A model generated the notes under the pieces. That model had not been told where the DNA came from. It saw nothing but the letters and a program-made list of their open reading frames with translations, and did no database searches. Source: Thermodesulfobacteriota bacterium (lineage in GTDB: Bacteria; Desulfobacterota; DSM-4660; Desulfatiglandales; HGW-15). From it: a stretch of 6,415 bases of DNA. Location of the stretch: positions 1 to 6,415 of the forward strand of contig JALOPA010000120.1 of NCBI GenBank assembly GCA_025454125.1. Direction: 5' to 3'. The position numbers and the translations under genes were made by a program. Shown piece by piece: positions 1-6,415 of the stretch (the first letter of the stretch is position 1; the number at the start of each line of letters is the position of its first letter).

Positions 1-360
1 CACCAACCACAGGACCAGACCTGCTGCGAGCAGAGCCGCTGCGATGGAGCTAGCTTTTCTCAAGACGATGAACTGACTTCCGAGCACACAGGTGGCAGCG
101 ATCACTGTAAAAAAACCTGGAGCCCGCAAATGATCACTCAGATCGGAGAGCATTTTCGTGGGATAAACAACGAGGCGTGCCAGGGTGATTCCCCATAAGA
201 TCGCAAACAGGACGGTATTGAGATACATAAGGGATCGGGCAATAAGCGGGAATCCTTCCTGCATGGCAGCGATGGAAACAATGCCTGTTGCCATGACCAT
301 GGAAAAATAGGCGGGCGGAAATTCCGCTATTGCACCTCTGATCCTGGTATGGGCCGACAT
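1..360 (-). CDS. TDT-family membrane transporter (TehA/SLAC1-like, PF03595 type), N-terminal part
   Basis: Partial gene: 120 N-terminal codons are visible, and the frame is open to the left edge with no stop. The ATG at 360 is well supported. An in-frame TGA lies three codons upstream, so it is the first possible start, and a GAGGTGAGG ribosome site precedes it. The sequence EFPPAYFSMVMATGIVSIAA (residues 13-32) is the typical first-helix signature of the tellurite-resistance/dicarboxylate transporter (TDT) family, which includes E. coli TehA, yeast Mae1 and plant SLAC1. Further family-like blocks are LTLARLVVYP (59-67) and PGFFTVIAATCVLGSQF (81-97). Hydrophobic segments lie at about 17-33, 45-66, 82-100 and 104-120; full members have ten. 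The start lies inside narI (34 nt overlap), so it is very probably cotranscribed and translationally coupled with the nitrate reductase. Known family members carry anions or C4-dicarboxylates. A role in nitrate or nitrite movement is inferred only from the context. The name TehA describes homology, not tellurite resistance. Confidence 0.82.
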   Translation of the reverse strand, partial: MSAHTRIRGAIAEFPPAYFSMVMATGIVSIAAMQEGFPLIARSLMYLNTVLFAILWGITLARLVVYPTKMLSDLSDHLRAPGFFTVIAATCVLGSQFIVLRKASSIAAALLAAGLVLWLV

Positions 361-1049
361 GGAACCTCACCTCGATTCGTTCCCTCCTCATCACGTCTGA
401 AGATAAGGAGCTTTCTGAACAGGTATCCAAGGGGAGCGCTCCAGACGTGGACCAACCGGCTGAAGGGAGAAAACCCCAGCAAGGCCAGGGCGCTCAGGAC
501 GTGAACCTTGTAGCTGATCGGCACCTGGCGCATCAGTCCGGGGTCAGGGGTGAAGGTCAACACTCCCCGAATCCACGGTGCCACGGTGTAAAGCACGTTA
601 TGATGACCGAAAAGCACATTGTACATCCCTGCGCCGATGACGACAACGAGCGCGCCAAGAGTGATCGCGTCATTCACCGTGCTTGTCGCGCGGAGCCGCG
701 AATGGGTGATTCGCCTTCGGAGAAGCAGCAGAGCTCCCGCCAATGCAGCAGCACCTACGAGCAGCCCCATCCAATAAGCGATAGCCAGGTGGGTCTCGCT
801 CCGGATCCCCGCGATATCGTAAAGGGCCTGAGGAATCAGCAGGCCGCCTGCGTGGCCCAGCAGGGTCAACACAATTCCGAAATGAAAAAAAACAGAACCG
901 TAAAAGAGAGAGTTCTTTTCCAGGAACTCGCTCGATTGGGCGTTCCAGCCGTACCGGTCCGACCTGTAGCGATAGGCGTGACCGACGACAAATACGGCAA
1001 GACACAGATAGGGAAACACGACGAAGGCCAGCTCATAAGCAAGATCCAC
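327..1049 (-). CDS. narI: Respiratory nitrate reductase, gamma subunit NarI (membrane cytochrome b)
   Basis: Membrane anchor and quinol-oxidising dihaem cytochrome b of the NarGHI complex; it takes electrons from the quinol pool and passes them to NarH. It has 240 residues, against 225 in E. coli. About five hydrophobic segments are visible, at residues 5-27, 50-72, 88-110, 127-147 and 182-203. The four haem ligands are present: His56 and His66 in FFHFGIVLTLLGH, and His183 and His201 in the block ending FSPFSRLVHVW. The spacings (10 and 18 residues) equal those of E. coli His56/His66 and His187/His205, so both haems should bind. The start is a GTG at 1049 with AAGGAG 6 nt upstream; this site overlaps the narJ stop codon. 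The motif RATSTVNDAI matches E. coli RATTTGADIL. After the last helix and the basic stretch FRKLLIFRR, the protein carries a polar tail of roughly 20 residues absent from E. coli; its end is encoded in DNA shared with the next gene. Confidence 0.96.
   Translation of the reverse strand: MDLAYELAFVVFPYLCLAVFVVGHAYRYRSDRYGWNAQSSEFLEKNSLFYGSVFFHFGIVLTLLGHAGGLLIPQALYDIAGIRSETHLAIAYWMGLLVGAAALAGALLLLRRRITHSRLRATSTVNDAITLGALVVVIGAGMYNVLFGHHNVLYTVAPWIRGVLTFTPDPGLMRQVPISYKVHVLSALALLGFSPFSRLVHVWSAPLGYLFRKLLIFRRDEEGTNRGEVPCRPIPGSEVQ
365..373 (-). promoter_or_regulatory. Ribosome binding site of the TDT transporter gene, inside narI
   Basis: GAGGTGAGG on the minus strand. The GAGGT part lies 8 nt before the ATG at 360. 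The site is embedded in the codons for the NarI C-terminal tail, which supports a real gene start here rather than a chance overlap. Confidence 0.75.
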
Positions 1050-1055
1050 GGTCCT

Positions 1056-1061
1056 CTCCTT
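1056..1061 (-). promoter_or_regulatory. Ribosome binding site of narI, overlapping the narJ stop
   Basis: AAGGAG on the minus strand, 6 nt before the GTG start at 1049. Its first bases are shared with the TAA stop codon of narJ (1062-1060). It settles the GTG as the narI start and suggests coupled translation of narJ and narI. Confidence 0.8.
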
Positions 1062-1554
1062 AGACCTTTCTCAGAATGTAGACCAGAGCATCCAATAGTC
1101 CTGCATACCCGGGAGCGCTTATCTTGAGTTGAGCTGGAAGGAGTTCAGCCTCTGAGAGACACTGCCGCAGAGGCTCACTCTCGTAAGCACCGGGGTTGAT
1201 GGAAAGAAATTCCAGCATCAGAGGCAAGAAATCGGGCAACTCCCCGCCGATCCTCTCGTAGCCTGCCTCCCGGTAGACCCGCTCCAGTCCAGCGAGCGCC
1301 AGAGCTCTTTGCTCGCTGTTGCCCCAGTGGTGGTAGGCCATGTTCAAGGTGGTCTTCGAGTTCATGTAAAACGCCGCCGTGTAGGTTTCCTGGAGGCGAA
1401 TCGGTGATTGGGCCTTGATGAACGAGATGAAGGCTTCTATCTTTTCTCCAAACTCTTCCGGCAGTTCAGCAACCGCAGCCTCCACCTCCGGAAGCCGTTT
1501 CATGAATCCTTCATCCGGGTACTGCATCAGCTCGGAAATAACCTTGAATTCCAC
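1060..1554 (-). CDS. narJ: Nitrate reductase molybdenum cofactor assembly chaperone NarJ
   Basis: System-specific chaperone of the TorD/DmsD/NarJ family. It binds apo-NarG, assists molybdenum cofactor and FS0 insertion, and times membrane attachment of NarGH; it is not part of the final enzyme. From the preferred start it has 164 residues, against 236 in E. coli, and is predicted to be mostly helical. The signature ELPDFLPLMLEFL at about residues 105-117 matches E. coli ELPDHLPLYLEYL, and the N terminus EFKVISELMQYPD matches IELVIVSRLLEYPD. The start is uncertain. A GTG at 1554 has AAGGA 7 nt upstream and aligns best with the E. coli N terminus. An ATG at 1584 would add ten residues (MAWEKMKEGR), but its only AGGA touches the start codon. 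An ATG at 1569 has no clear ribosome site. The acidic C-terminal extension of the E. coli protein is missing, and the product ends at YILRKV. It lies between narH (48 nt gap, or 18 nt with the longer start) and narI (10 nt gap). Confidence 0.92.
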   Translation of the reverse strand: MEFKVISELMQYPDEGFMKRLPEVEAAVAELPEEFGEKIEAFISFIKAQSPIRLQETYTAAFYMNSKTTLNMAYHHWGNSEQRALALAGLERVYREAGYERIGGELPDFLPLMLEFLSINPGAYESEPLRQCLSEAELLPAQLKISAPGYAGLLDALVYILRKV

Positions 1555-1561
1555 TCGTCCT

Positions 1562-1566
1562 TCCTT
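1562..1566 (-). promoter_or_regulatory. Ribosome binding site that favours the GTG start of narJ
   Basis: AAGGA on the minus strand, 7 nt before the GTG at 1554, within a repeated AAGGAAGGA run (1558-1566). The competing ATG at 1584 has only an AGGA directly against the start codon, with no spacing. This is the main sequence reason for preferring the shorter NarJ. Confidence 0.55.
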
Positions 1567-1602
1567 CATTTTTTCCCAAGCCATTCCTGCGTGAGGCGCA
1601 AA

Positions 1603-3027
1603 TCATCCCTGATCCGGATAGCCGCAAGCGCCTTGGCGTTGAAACGCATCCCCCGTTTGTTTCCGAGCGGCTGTGGGGATCACAAAGCGCTCGTTGAGCC
1701 GGGCCAAGGCCAGCAGGCGGTAGACCTGCTGGGCGGTACCGGCGGTCAATCCCACCCTTTCCAGGCAATTCTCATCCACCTGGTTTTCAACCCGAATAGA
1801 TCGCATATACTGCCGAATCGCTAAAAGGCGTTTGAGCGCCAGCCGCACCGGCCTCTCATCACCGGCGGTGAGGAGGTTGGCCAGGTACGTGACCGGTATC
1901 CGTAAGGTGTCGACCACATCCCTCCCTTCCATGCTTTTATCATAAGATAGGACAGGGCTGATAGGCGGCACGTACCAGACCATGGGCAGCGTCCGGTATT
2001 CCGGATGCAGAGGCAAGGCAAGCTTCCAGACTTTGGCCAGCTTGTAGACCGGGGAATCGGCGGCCGCTTCGATAAAATTCGGCGGGATCCCCTGCGCTGC
2101 CGCCTCGTTGCGGATTTCCGGGTCACCGGGGTCGAGAATCATATCCAAATGGGCCGGATACACGGCGCTGTCCGAGGGCGCCGATGCGGCAGCCGAGATC
2201 CTTTCCGCGTCATACAGAACGATGCCCACGTAACGGATCCGGCCGACGCAGGTGTGCGCACAGAGGGTGGTCAGCCCCGCCTCTATTCTCGGATAGCAGA
2301 AAAGGCACTTTTCCGAGCGCCCTGTCTTCCAGTTAAAATACACTTTTTTGTAAGGGCATCCTGAAACGCAGAAGCGCCACCCCCTGCAGCGCTCCTGATC
2401 CACCAGCACAATTCCGTCTTCCTCCCGTTTATGCAAGGCCCCGGACGGGCAGGAGGCCACGCATGCCGGGTTCAGACAGTGCTCGCAGAGGCGGGGAAGG
2501 TAGAACATGAAAACGTTTCGGAACTGGAGGTAAACCCGGTAATCCAGAGAACTGAAGTTTAAATCGCCTGCGCCGCTCTCGGTCACGCCGGCCAGGTCAT
2601 CCTCCCAGTTCGGCCCCCACTTGATTTGCATTGTTTCGCCGGTAATCTGAGAAACAGGACGAATGGAAGGCTGGTGTCTGCGAGGGGGGCTCTGAATGAG
2701 CTTATCGTAATCGTAGCTCCACGGTTCGTAGTATTCATCGATCGTTGGCAGATCCGGGTTATGAAAAATATTGAGCATTTTCTGGATCCTGCCGCCTGCC
2801 CTCAGCTCAAGCCGACCGCTCTTCAGACGCCATCCACCGCGGTGCACCTCCTGGTTCTCCCACTGCCTGGGATATCCTATGCCGGGCTTGCTCTCCACAT
2901 TGTTGAACCACATGTATTCCGCACCGCTTTTGCCGGTCCAGACGTTCTTGCAGGGAATGCTGCAGGTGTGGCAGCCGATGCATTTATCCAGATTCAAGAC
3001 CATGGCAAACTGGGCTTTAATCTTCAT
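1603..3027 (-). CDS. narH: Respiratory nitrate reductase, beta (iron-sulfur) subunit NarH
   Basis: Electron-transfer subunit that links the NarI haems to FS0 and molybdenum in NarG. It has 474 residues, against 512 in E. coli. All four cysteine groups are present: C16-C19-C22-C26 (CIGCHTCSIPC); C181-C184-C189-C193 (CEHCLNPACVASC); C214-W217-C220-C224 (CRGWRFCVSGC); and C241-C244-C256-C260. Trp217 replaces a cysteine exactly as in E. coli (Trp220), which predicts three [4Fe-4S] clusters plus one [3Fe-4S] cluster. The family blocks ALPLHPEYRTLPMVWYVPP and IPVTYLANLLTAGDE are intact. The ATG at 3027 is chosen because MKIKAQFAMVLNLDKC matches the E. coli N terminus and a GGAGGT lies 8 nt upstream. 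The start lies inside the end of narG (11 nt overlap), so translational coupling is likely. The protein stops at ACGYPDQG, where E. coli NarH continues for about 38 residues with a second glycine/cysteine-rich stretch; no cluster ligand is lost. No signal peptide, as expected for a cytoplasmic subunit. Confidence 0.97.
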   Translation of the reverse strand: MKIKAQFAMVLNLDKCIGCHTCSIPCKNVWTGKSGAEYMWFNNVESKPGIGYPRQWENQEVHRGGWRLKSGRLELRAGGRIQKMLNIFHNPDLPTIDEYYEPWSYDYDKLIQSPPRRHQPSIRPVSQITGETMQIKWGPNWEDDLAGVTESGAGDLNFSSLDYRVYLQFRNVFMFYLPRLCEHCLNPACVASCPSGALHKREEDGIVLVDQERCRGWRFCVSGCPYKKVYFNWKTGRSEKCLFCYPRIEAGLTTLCAHTCVGRIRYVGIVLYDAERISAAASAPSDSAVYPAHLDMILDPGDPEIRNEAAAQGIPPNFIEAAADSPVYKLAKVWKLALPLHPEYRTLPMVWYVPPISPVLSYDKSMEGRDVVDTLRIPVTYLANLLTAGDERPVRLALKRLLAIRQYMRSIRVENQVDENCLERVGLTAGTAQQVYRLLALARLNERFVIPTAARKQTGDAFQRQGACGYPDQG

Positions 3028-6000
3028 ACCAATCCACCTCCCCTGCTTTTCGCACCACGATCACTTCGTCCCGCTGGGACCCCACAGGACCATAATAATT
3101 GAATCCGTAACTGAGCTGAGCGTATCCGCCGATCATATGGGTCGGCTTGACCATGATTCTGGTCACGCTATTATGGGTGCCGCCCCTGAGACCTGACCGC
3201 TTTGAGCCGGGGGTATTGATCAATCGTTCCTGGGCATGATACATGAAAGCCTTTCCCGGCGGGATGCGATGGCTTACCACCGCCTTGGCCATAATCACCC
3301 CGTTGACATTGAAACACTCGAGCCAATCGTTGTCCTTGACGCTTATTCTCTCTGCATCTTCGTTGTTGATCCAGATGGCCTCTCCGCCCCTGAAAAGAGT
3401 CAACATGGTCAAGGTGTCCGAATAGGTGCTGTGGATCGACCACTTGGAGTGGGGGGTCAGGTAGTTGAGCACCAGTTCATTCGGATCTTCCCGTTTTCCG
3501 ATTATCGAGCCGAGGGCCTGCATGTCCAGAGGAGGGCGGTAGAGAGCCAGGCTCTCCCCAAAATCACGCATCCAGGGGTGATCGTGGTAGAAATGCGCGC
3601 GCCCACTCAAGGTCCGAAAAGGCACTTTCTCCTCAATGTTGATTACAAACGGAGAGTAGCGCCGCTCTTCCGATTCGATTCCGCTCCAGATGGGTGAAGT
3701 GATGATTTTGCGGGGTTGAGCGTTCAGGTCTGCAAATGAAAACTTATCCCCTTGGCGTCGCATGCTCAGGTGGCGGAGTTGGAGGCCCGTTTTTTTCTCC
3801 AGACTTTCCCATGATCTCACGGCGGTTTCGCCGTTTGTCTCCGGTGCCAAGGTGAGAATAGCTTCAGCCACCTGCTTTCCGGTTTCAAGGGAGGGCATCC
3901 CTTGACTGATCCCGGGTCTATCCACAACGCCGAGCTTGTCCTTCAATTCAGCAACTTCCTGTTCCGCCTTCCAGATGACGCCTTTGGATCCAACGCCGAC
4001 CTTGGCGGCAAGCGGCCCAAGGGCAGTCATCATTTGATAGACATTCGGGTAATCGCGGGTAACGACCGTCAGGCTGGGCATGGTTTTGCCGGGGACCGGC
4101 TCGGTTTCGCCTTTTCGCCAATCCAGGACTTCACCCTGGGCGATCTCTCCCGGAGTGTCGTGCATCAGTGGCGCTGCCACGAGATCCTTCATCTCGCCAA
4201 GGTGTTTGCTCGCCAGTTCGGAAAAGGCAGCGGCGATGGTTTTGAACTGCTCCCAGTTGGTGCGGGTTTCCCACGGAGGATCAATGGCTGGGTTGAAGGG
4301 GTGTATGAAGGGATGCATATCCGTTGTGTTAAGATCGTGCATTTCGTACCAGCCTGCCGCAGGCAATGCCACATCCGCGTAAAGGGCGCTCGTGGACATG
4401 CGCATTTCCATGGTTACCAGCAGGTCCAGCTTGCCCTCCGGAGCCGGCTCACGCCATTGAATTTCCAACGGACGGAGGGGTGTCTCGGAATTCCGCACGG
4501 CGTTCTCCACCCCAAGGAGGTGTTTGAGGAAATACTCGTGCCCCTTGCCGCTCGCTCCCAGCAGGTTGGCTCGCCACAGGAACAATACCCGGGGAAAATT
4601 GGCCGGGTTGTCCGGGTCTTCCAATGCGAACCGCAATTCGCCTGTTTTCAGCTGCGTCACGACTCTTGAAACGATCTCCTCGTCTCTTGAAAAGCCTTGA
4701 GCACAGGCTTCACGGCAAAGATCGAGAGGGTTTCGGTTGAACTGCGGATAGGAGGGCAGCCACCCCAGCCGTGCCGCGGTCACGTTATAATCGGCCATGT
4801 GCCGGGACGCAGGCTCGCCGGCCAGAGGAGAGAGAAGGTCACGGGGGCTGAGACTGTCGTAGCGCCACTGATCGGTAGCGAAATAGTAAAAGGAGGTTCC
4901 GTTTTGCTGACGAGGCGGCCGACTCCAATCCAGCCCGAAAGCCACTTGGGACCAGGCGGCTTGAGGCCGGACCTTTTCCTGCCCTACGTAATGGGCCCAT
5001 CCCCCGCCATTGACGCCCTGGCACCCGCAAAGGGTGGTGAGATTGATGATGGATCGGTAGATCATGTCGCTGTGAAACCAGTGGTTCGTTCCCGCACCCA
5101 GAAAGATCATGGATTTGCCCCTGGTCTTCACGGCATTCTCCGCGAACTCCCTTGCGACCCTGACGGCGTCTTCTCGGGGCACTCCAGTGATCGCCTCCTG
5201 CCATGCCGGGGTATAGGGCGTTGGGTCATCATAATCACGGCCGCAATCTTCCGGATGTTCTTTCCCTTCACCCCTTGGGACACCCACATGGGCAGCCATG
5301 AGGTCGAAGACCGTGGTGACTTGCAACACTCCTGACGGGGTCTCGATTATTTTTGCCGGCACGGTTCCGTACCTCGTCCTTCCACCGTCAAAATCGAAGA
5401 GGGGAAAGGAAACCCTTATCCAGGAATCGGCGCTTGATGCGTAGCTGAGCACAGGGTCAACCGCTTTCCCGGCGGCTTCCAGCTTGAGATTCCAGCGGCC
5501 CTCTTCGTTCCAGCGAAAGCCGATACTGCCATTGGGAACACAAAATCCGCCCGAGATCGCATCGAAAAGAATCGTTTTCCACTGAGGGTTGTTGGTTTCA
5601 ATACCCAGGTCCGAGGCTCTAAGAAATCGTCCCGCCGTATAGGTCTCCCCATGAGCATCCAGGATCACGGCAAAGGGGAGATCGGTGTAAGACTTGGCAT
5701 AGGAGTCGAAATAGTCAATCGTTTGATTCAGGTAAAACTCCTTGAGAACAACGTGGGTCATGGCCATAGCCAAGGCCGCATCGGTTCCCGCCCTTGCCGG
5801 CAGCCAGGTGTCTGCGAACTTCACGTATTCCGCATAGTCCGGTGCGACGGCGCAGACGCGCGCTCCCCGATAACGGGCTTCTGTAAAGAAGTGGGCATCC
5901 GGAGAGCGTGTCATAGGCAGATTGGTCCCCCAAACGATCATGTAGGTCGACTCATACCAGTCTGCGCTTTCAGGAACGTCGGTCTGCTCTCCCCAGATCT

Positions 6001-6415
6001 GTGGAGAGGCAGGAGGAAGATCACAGTACCAGTCATAGAAGCTCAGCATGGACCCGCCGATTAGGGAGAGAAACCGCGCGCCAGAGGCGTAGCACACCAT
6101 GGACATAGCGGGAATCGGCGTGAATCCGAAAATTCTGTCCGGGCCGTAGGTCTTGATGGTGTAAATGAGGGAGGCGGCGATGAGGCCCGCAGCTTCATCC
6201 CAGGAGACCCGGACAAAACCCCCTTTACCGCGCTCCTTCTGGTAGGCACGCCGCTTCTCAGGGTCCCCGACGATGCTGCTCCACGCCGCCACAGGATCGG
6301 AATGCCGGTGGACCGCTTCCCGCCACATTTCCAAAAGAACAGATCGAATGAGAGGATACTTGAGACGAACAGGGCTGTACGTATACCACGAATAAGTAGC
6401 TCCCCGCGGGCATCC
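3017..6415 (-). CDS. narG: Respiratory nitrate reductase, alpha (catalytic, molybdenum) subunit NarG; 5' end missing
   Basis: Catalytic subunit of the membrane-bound quinol:nitrate oxidoreductase; it reduces nitrate to nitrite at a Mo-bisMGD centre, normally on the cytoplasmic side. The window shows 1132 residues. By recalled alignment with E. coli NarG (1247 aa), about 91 N-terminal residues lie beyond the right edge. The first visible residues are GCPRGATYSWY; this Cys (6412-6410) matches the fourth FS0 ligand (E. coli Cys92), while the His and two Cys ligands are off-window. The motif WYCDLPPASPQ (about 6031-5999) contains the Asp matching Mo ligand Asp222, at 6022-6020. Other family blocks follow in order: PIPAMSMV, GGGWAHYVGQEK, NTTDMHPFIHP, LAPETNG, and the C-terminal dinucleotide-binding region with HNSVTR and THMIGGYA. 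A TTG at 6334 is only an internal Leu codon, because conserved NarG sequence continues upstream of it. The protein ends soon after the last conserved block, about ten residues shorter than E. coli, and its TAA stop overlaps the narH start. No internal stop or frameshift is seen. NarG-like NxrA of nitrite oxidisers is the main alternative, but the operon and similarity favour NarG. Confidence 0.97.
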   Translation of the reverse strand, partial: GCPRGATYSWYTYSPVRLKYPLIRSVLLEMWREAVHRHSDPVAAWSSIVGDPEKRRAYQKERGKGGFVRVSWDEAAGLIAASLIYTIKTYGPDRIFGFTPIPAMSMVCYASGARFLSLIGGSMLSFYDWYCDLPPASPQIWGEQTDVPESADWYESTYMIVWGTNLPMTRSPDAHFFTEARYRGARVCAVAPDYAEYVKFADTWLPARAGTDAALAMAMTHVVLKEFYLNQTIDYFDSYAKSYTDLPFAVILDAHGETYTAGRFLRASDLGIETNNPQWKTILFDAISGGFCVPNGSIGFRWNEEGRWNLKLEAAGKAVDPVLSYASSADSWIRVSFPLFDFDGGRTRYGTVPAKIIETPSGVLQVTTVFDLMAAHVGVPRGEGKEHPEDCGRDYDDPTPYTPAWQEAITGVPREDAVRVAREFAENAVKTRGKSMIFLGAGTNHWFHSDMIYRSIINLTTLCGCQGVNGGGWAHYVGQEKVRPQAAWSQVAFGLDWSRPPRQQNGTSFYYFATDQWRYDSLSPRDLLSPLAGEPASRHMADYNVTAARLGWLPSYPQFNRNPLDLCREACAQGFSRDEEIVSRVVTQLKTGELRFALEDPDNPANFPRVLFLWRANLLGASGKGHEYFLKHLLGVENAVRNSETPLRPLEIQWREPAPEGKLDLLVTMEMRMSTSALYADVALPAAGWYEMHDLNTTDMHPFIHPFNPAIDPPWETRTNWEQFKTIAAAFSELASKHLGEMKDLVAAPLMHDTPGEIAQGEVLDWRKGETEPVPGKTMPSLTVVTRDYPNVYQMMTALGPLAAKVGVGSKGVIWKAEQEVAELKDKLGVVDRPGISQGMPSLETGKQVAEAILTLAPETNGETAVRSWESLEKKTGLQLRHLSMRRQGDKFSFADLNAQPRKIITSPIWSGIESEERRYSPFVINIEEKVPFRTLSGRAHFYHDHPWMRDFGESLALYRPPLDMQALGSIIGKREDPNELVLNYLTPHSKWSIHSTYSDTLTMLTLFRGGEAIWINNEDAERISVKDNDWLECFNVNGVIMAKAVVSHRIPPGKAFMYHAQERLINTPGSKRSGLRGGTHNSVTRIMVKPTHMIGGYAQLSYGFNYYGPVGSQRDEVIVVRKAGEVDWYED
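3036..3041 (-). promoter_or_regulatory. Ribosome binding site of narH, inside narG
   Basis: GGAGGT on the minus strand, 8 nt before the narH ATG at 3027. It lies within the last codons of narG, so ribosomes finishing narG arrive next to the narH start. It supports the ATG at 3027. Confidence 0.8.

Noticed and set aside
134..430. 98-codon minus-strand frame near the left edge
   Set aside because: It lies in a third frame across the narI end and the transporter start. Its product is Cys/His/Arg-rich and non-membrane, whereas the transporter frame (360-1) gives a clear family match.
885..892. Run of eight A (eight T in the coding sense) in narI at the codons just before haem ligand His56; runs of seven in the transporter gene (109-115) and narG (3790-3796)
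   Set aside because: Considered as slippage or phase-variation sites, but the reading frames are intact and the runs simply encode Phe-Phe or Lys-Lys type codons; at most they are places to watch for sequencing errors.
447..1127. 226-codon open frame on the plus strand, antisense to narI and the end of narJ
   Set aside because: It spans two real genes on the other strand; the product is rich in Gln, His and Arg with no recognisable domain.
1585..1602. Possible regulatory element or terminator between narH and narJ
   Set aside because: The gap is too short and shows no convincing hairpin with a T run; the genes appear to be cotranscribed.
3902..4669. 255-codon open frame on the plus strand, antisense to narG
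   Set aside because: It lies entirely opposite well-conserved NarG sequence, its product resembles no family I know, and the composition of the real gene explains such long shadow frames.
4697..5335. 212-codon open frame on the plus strand, antisense to narG
   Set aside because: It lies opposite conserved NarG coding sequence, has no recognisable domain and no gene context.
6332..6334. TTG as a possible narG start
   Set aside because: The frame stays open to the right edge and the 27 upstream codons encode conserved NarG sequence, including the FS0 cysteine, so the true start is outside the window.

Overview
This 6.4 kb window carries most of a bacterial respiratory nitrate reductase operon. 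All genes are on the minus strand, so transcription runs from right to left: narG (5' end missing), narH, narJ, narI, and then the start of a membrane transporter gene of the TDT/TehA/SLAC1 family that leaves the window at the left edge. The products were recognised by recalled similarity to Escherichia coli NarGHJI, including the cofactor-ligand motifs; no database search was possible.

Layout, right to left: narG at 6415-3017, truncated at the right edge and starting in the middle of the FS0 cluster motif; narH at 3027-1603, overlapping narG by 11 nt; narJ at about 1554-1060, with a possible longer start at 1584; narI at 1049-327, 10 nt after narJ; and the transporter at 360-1, overlapping the end of narI by 34 nt and open at the left edge. 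Coding is essentially continuous. There is no intergenic stretch longer than about 50 bases, and I see no RNA gene, mobile element, repeat array, terminator or promoter. The promoter must lie to the right of the window.

How the genes fit together: NarI, the membrane dihaem cytochrome b, oxidises quinol. NarH passes the electrons along three [4Fe-4S] clusters and one [3Fe-4S] cluster to NarG, where FS0 and the Mo-bisMGD centre reduce nitrate to nitrite. NarJ is the chaperone for cofactor insertion and membrane attachment. The catalytic dimer is normally cytoplasmic, so nitrate has to enter the cell and nitrite leave. The transporter gene fused into the operon may serve this need where a NarK would usually be found; that is an inference.

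Organism: a bacterium with moderately high GC that respires nitrate anaerobically. NarH and NarJ are shorter than in E. coli, and the sequences are clearly diverged from the enterobacterial ones. An anaerobic or facultative Desulfobacterota-like lineage is possible, but the sequence alone does not settle the taxonomy. The window looks like an ordinary, intact nar operon. The unusual part is the overlapping TDT gene at its end.
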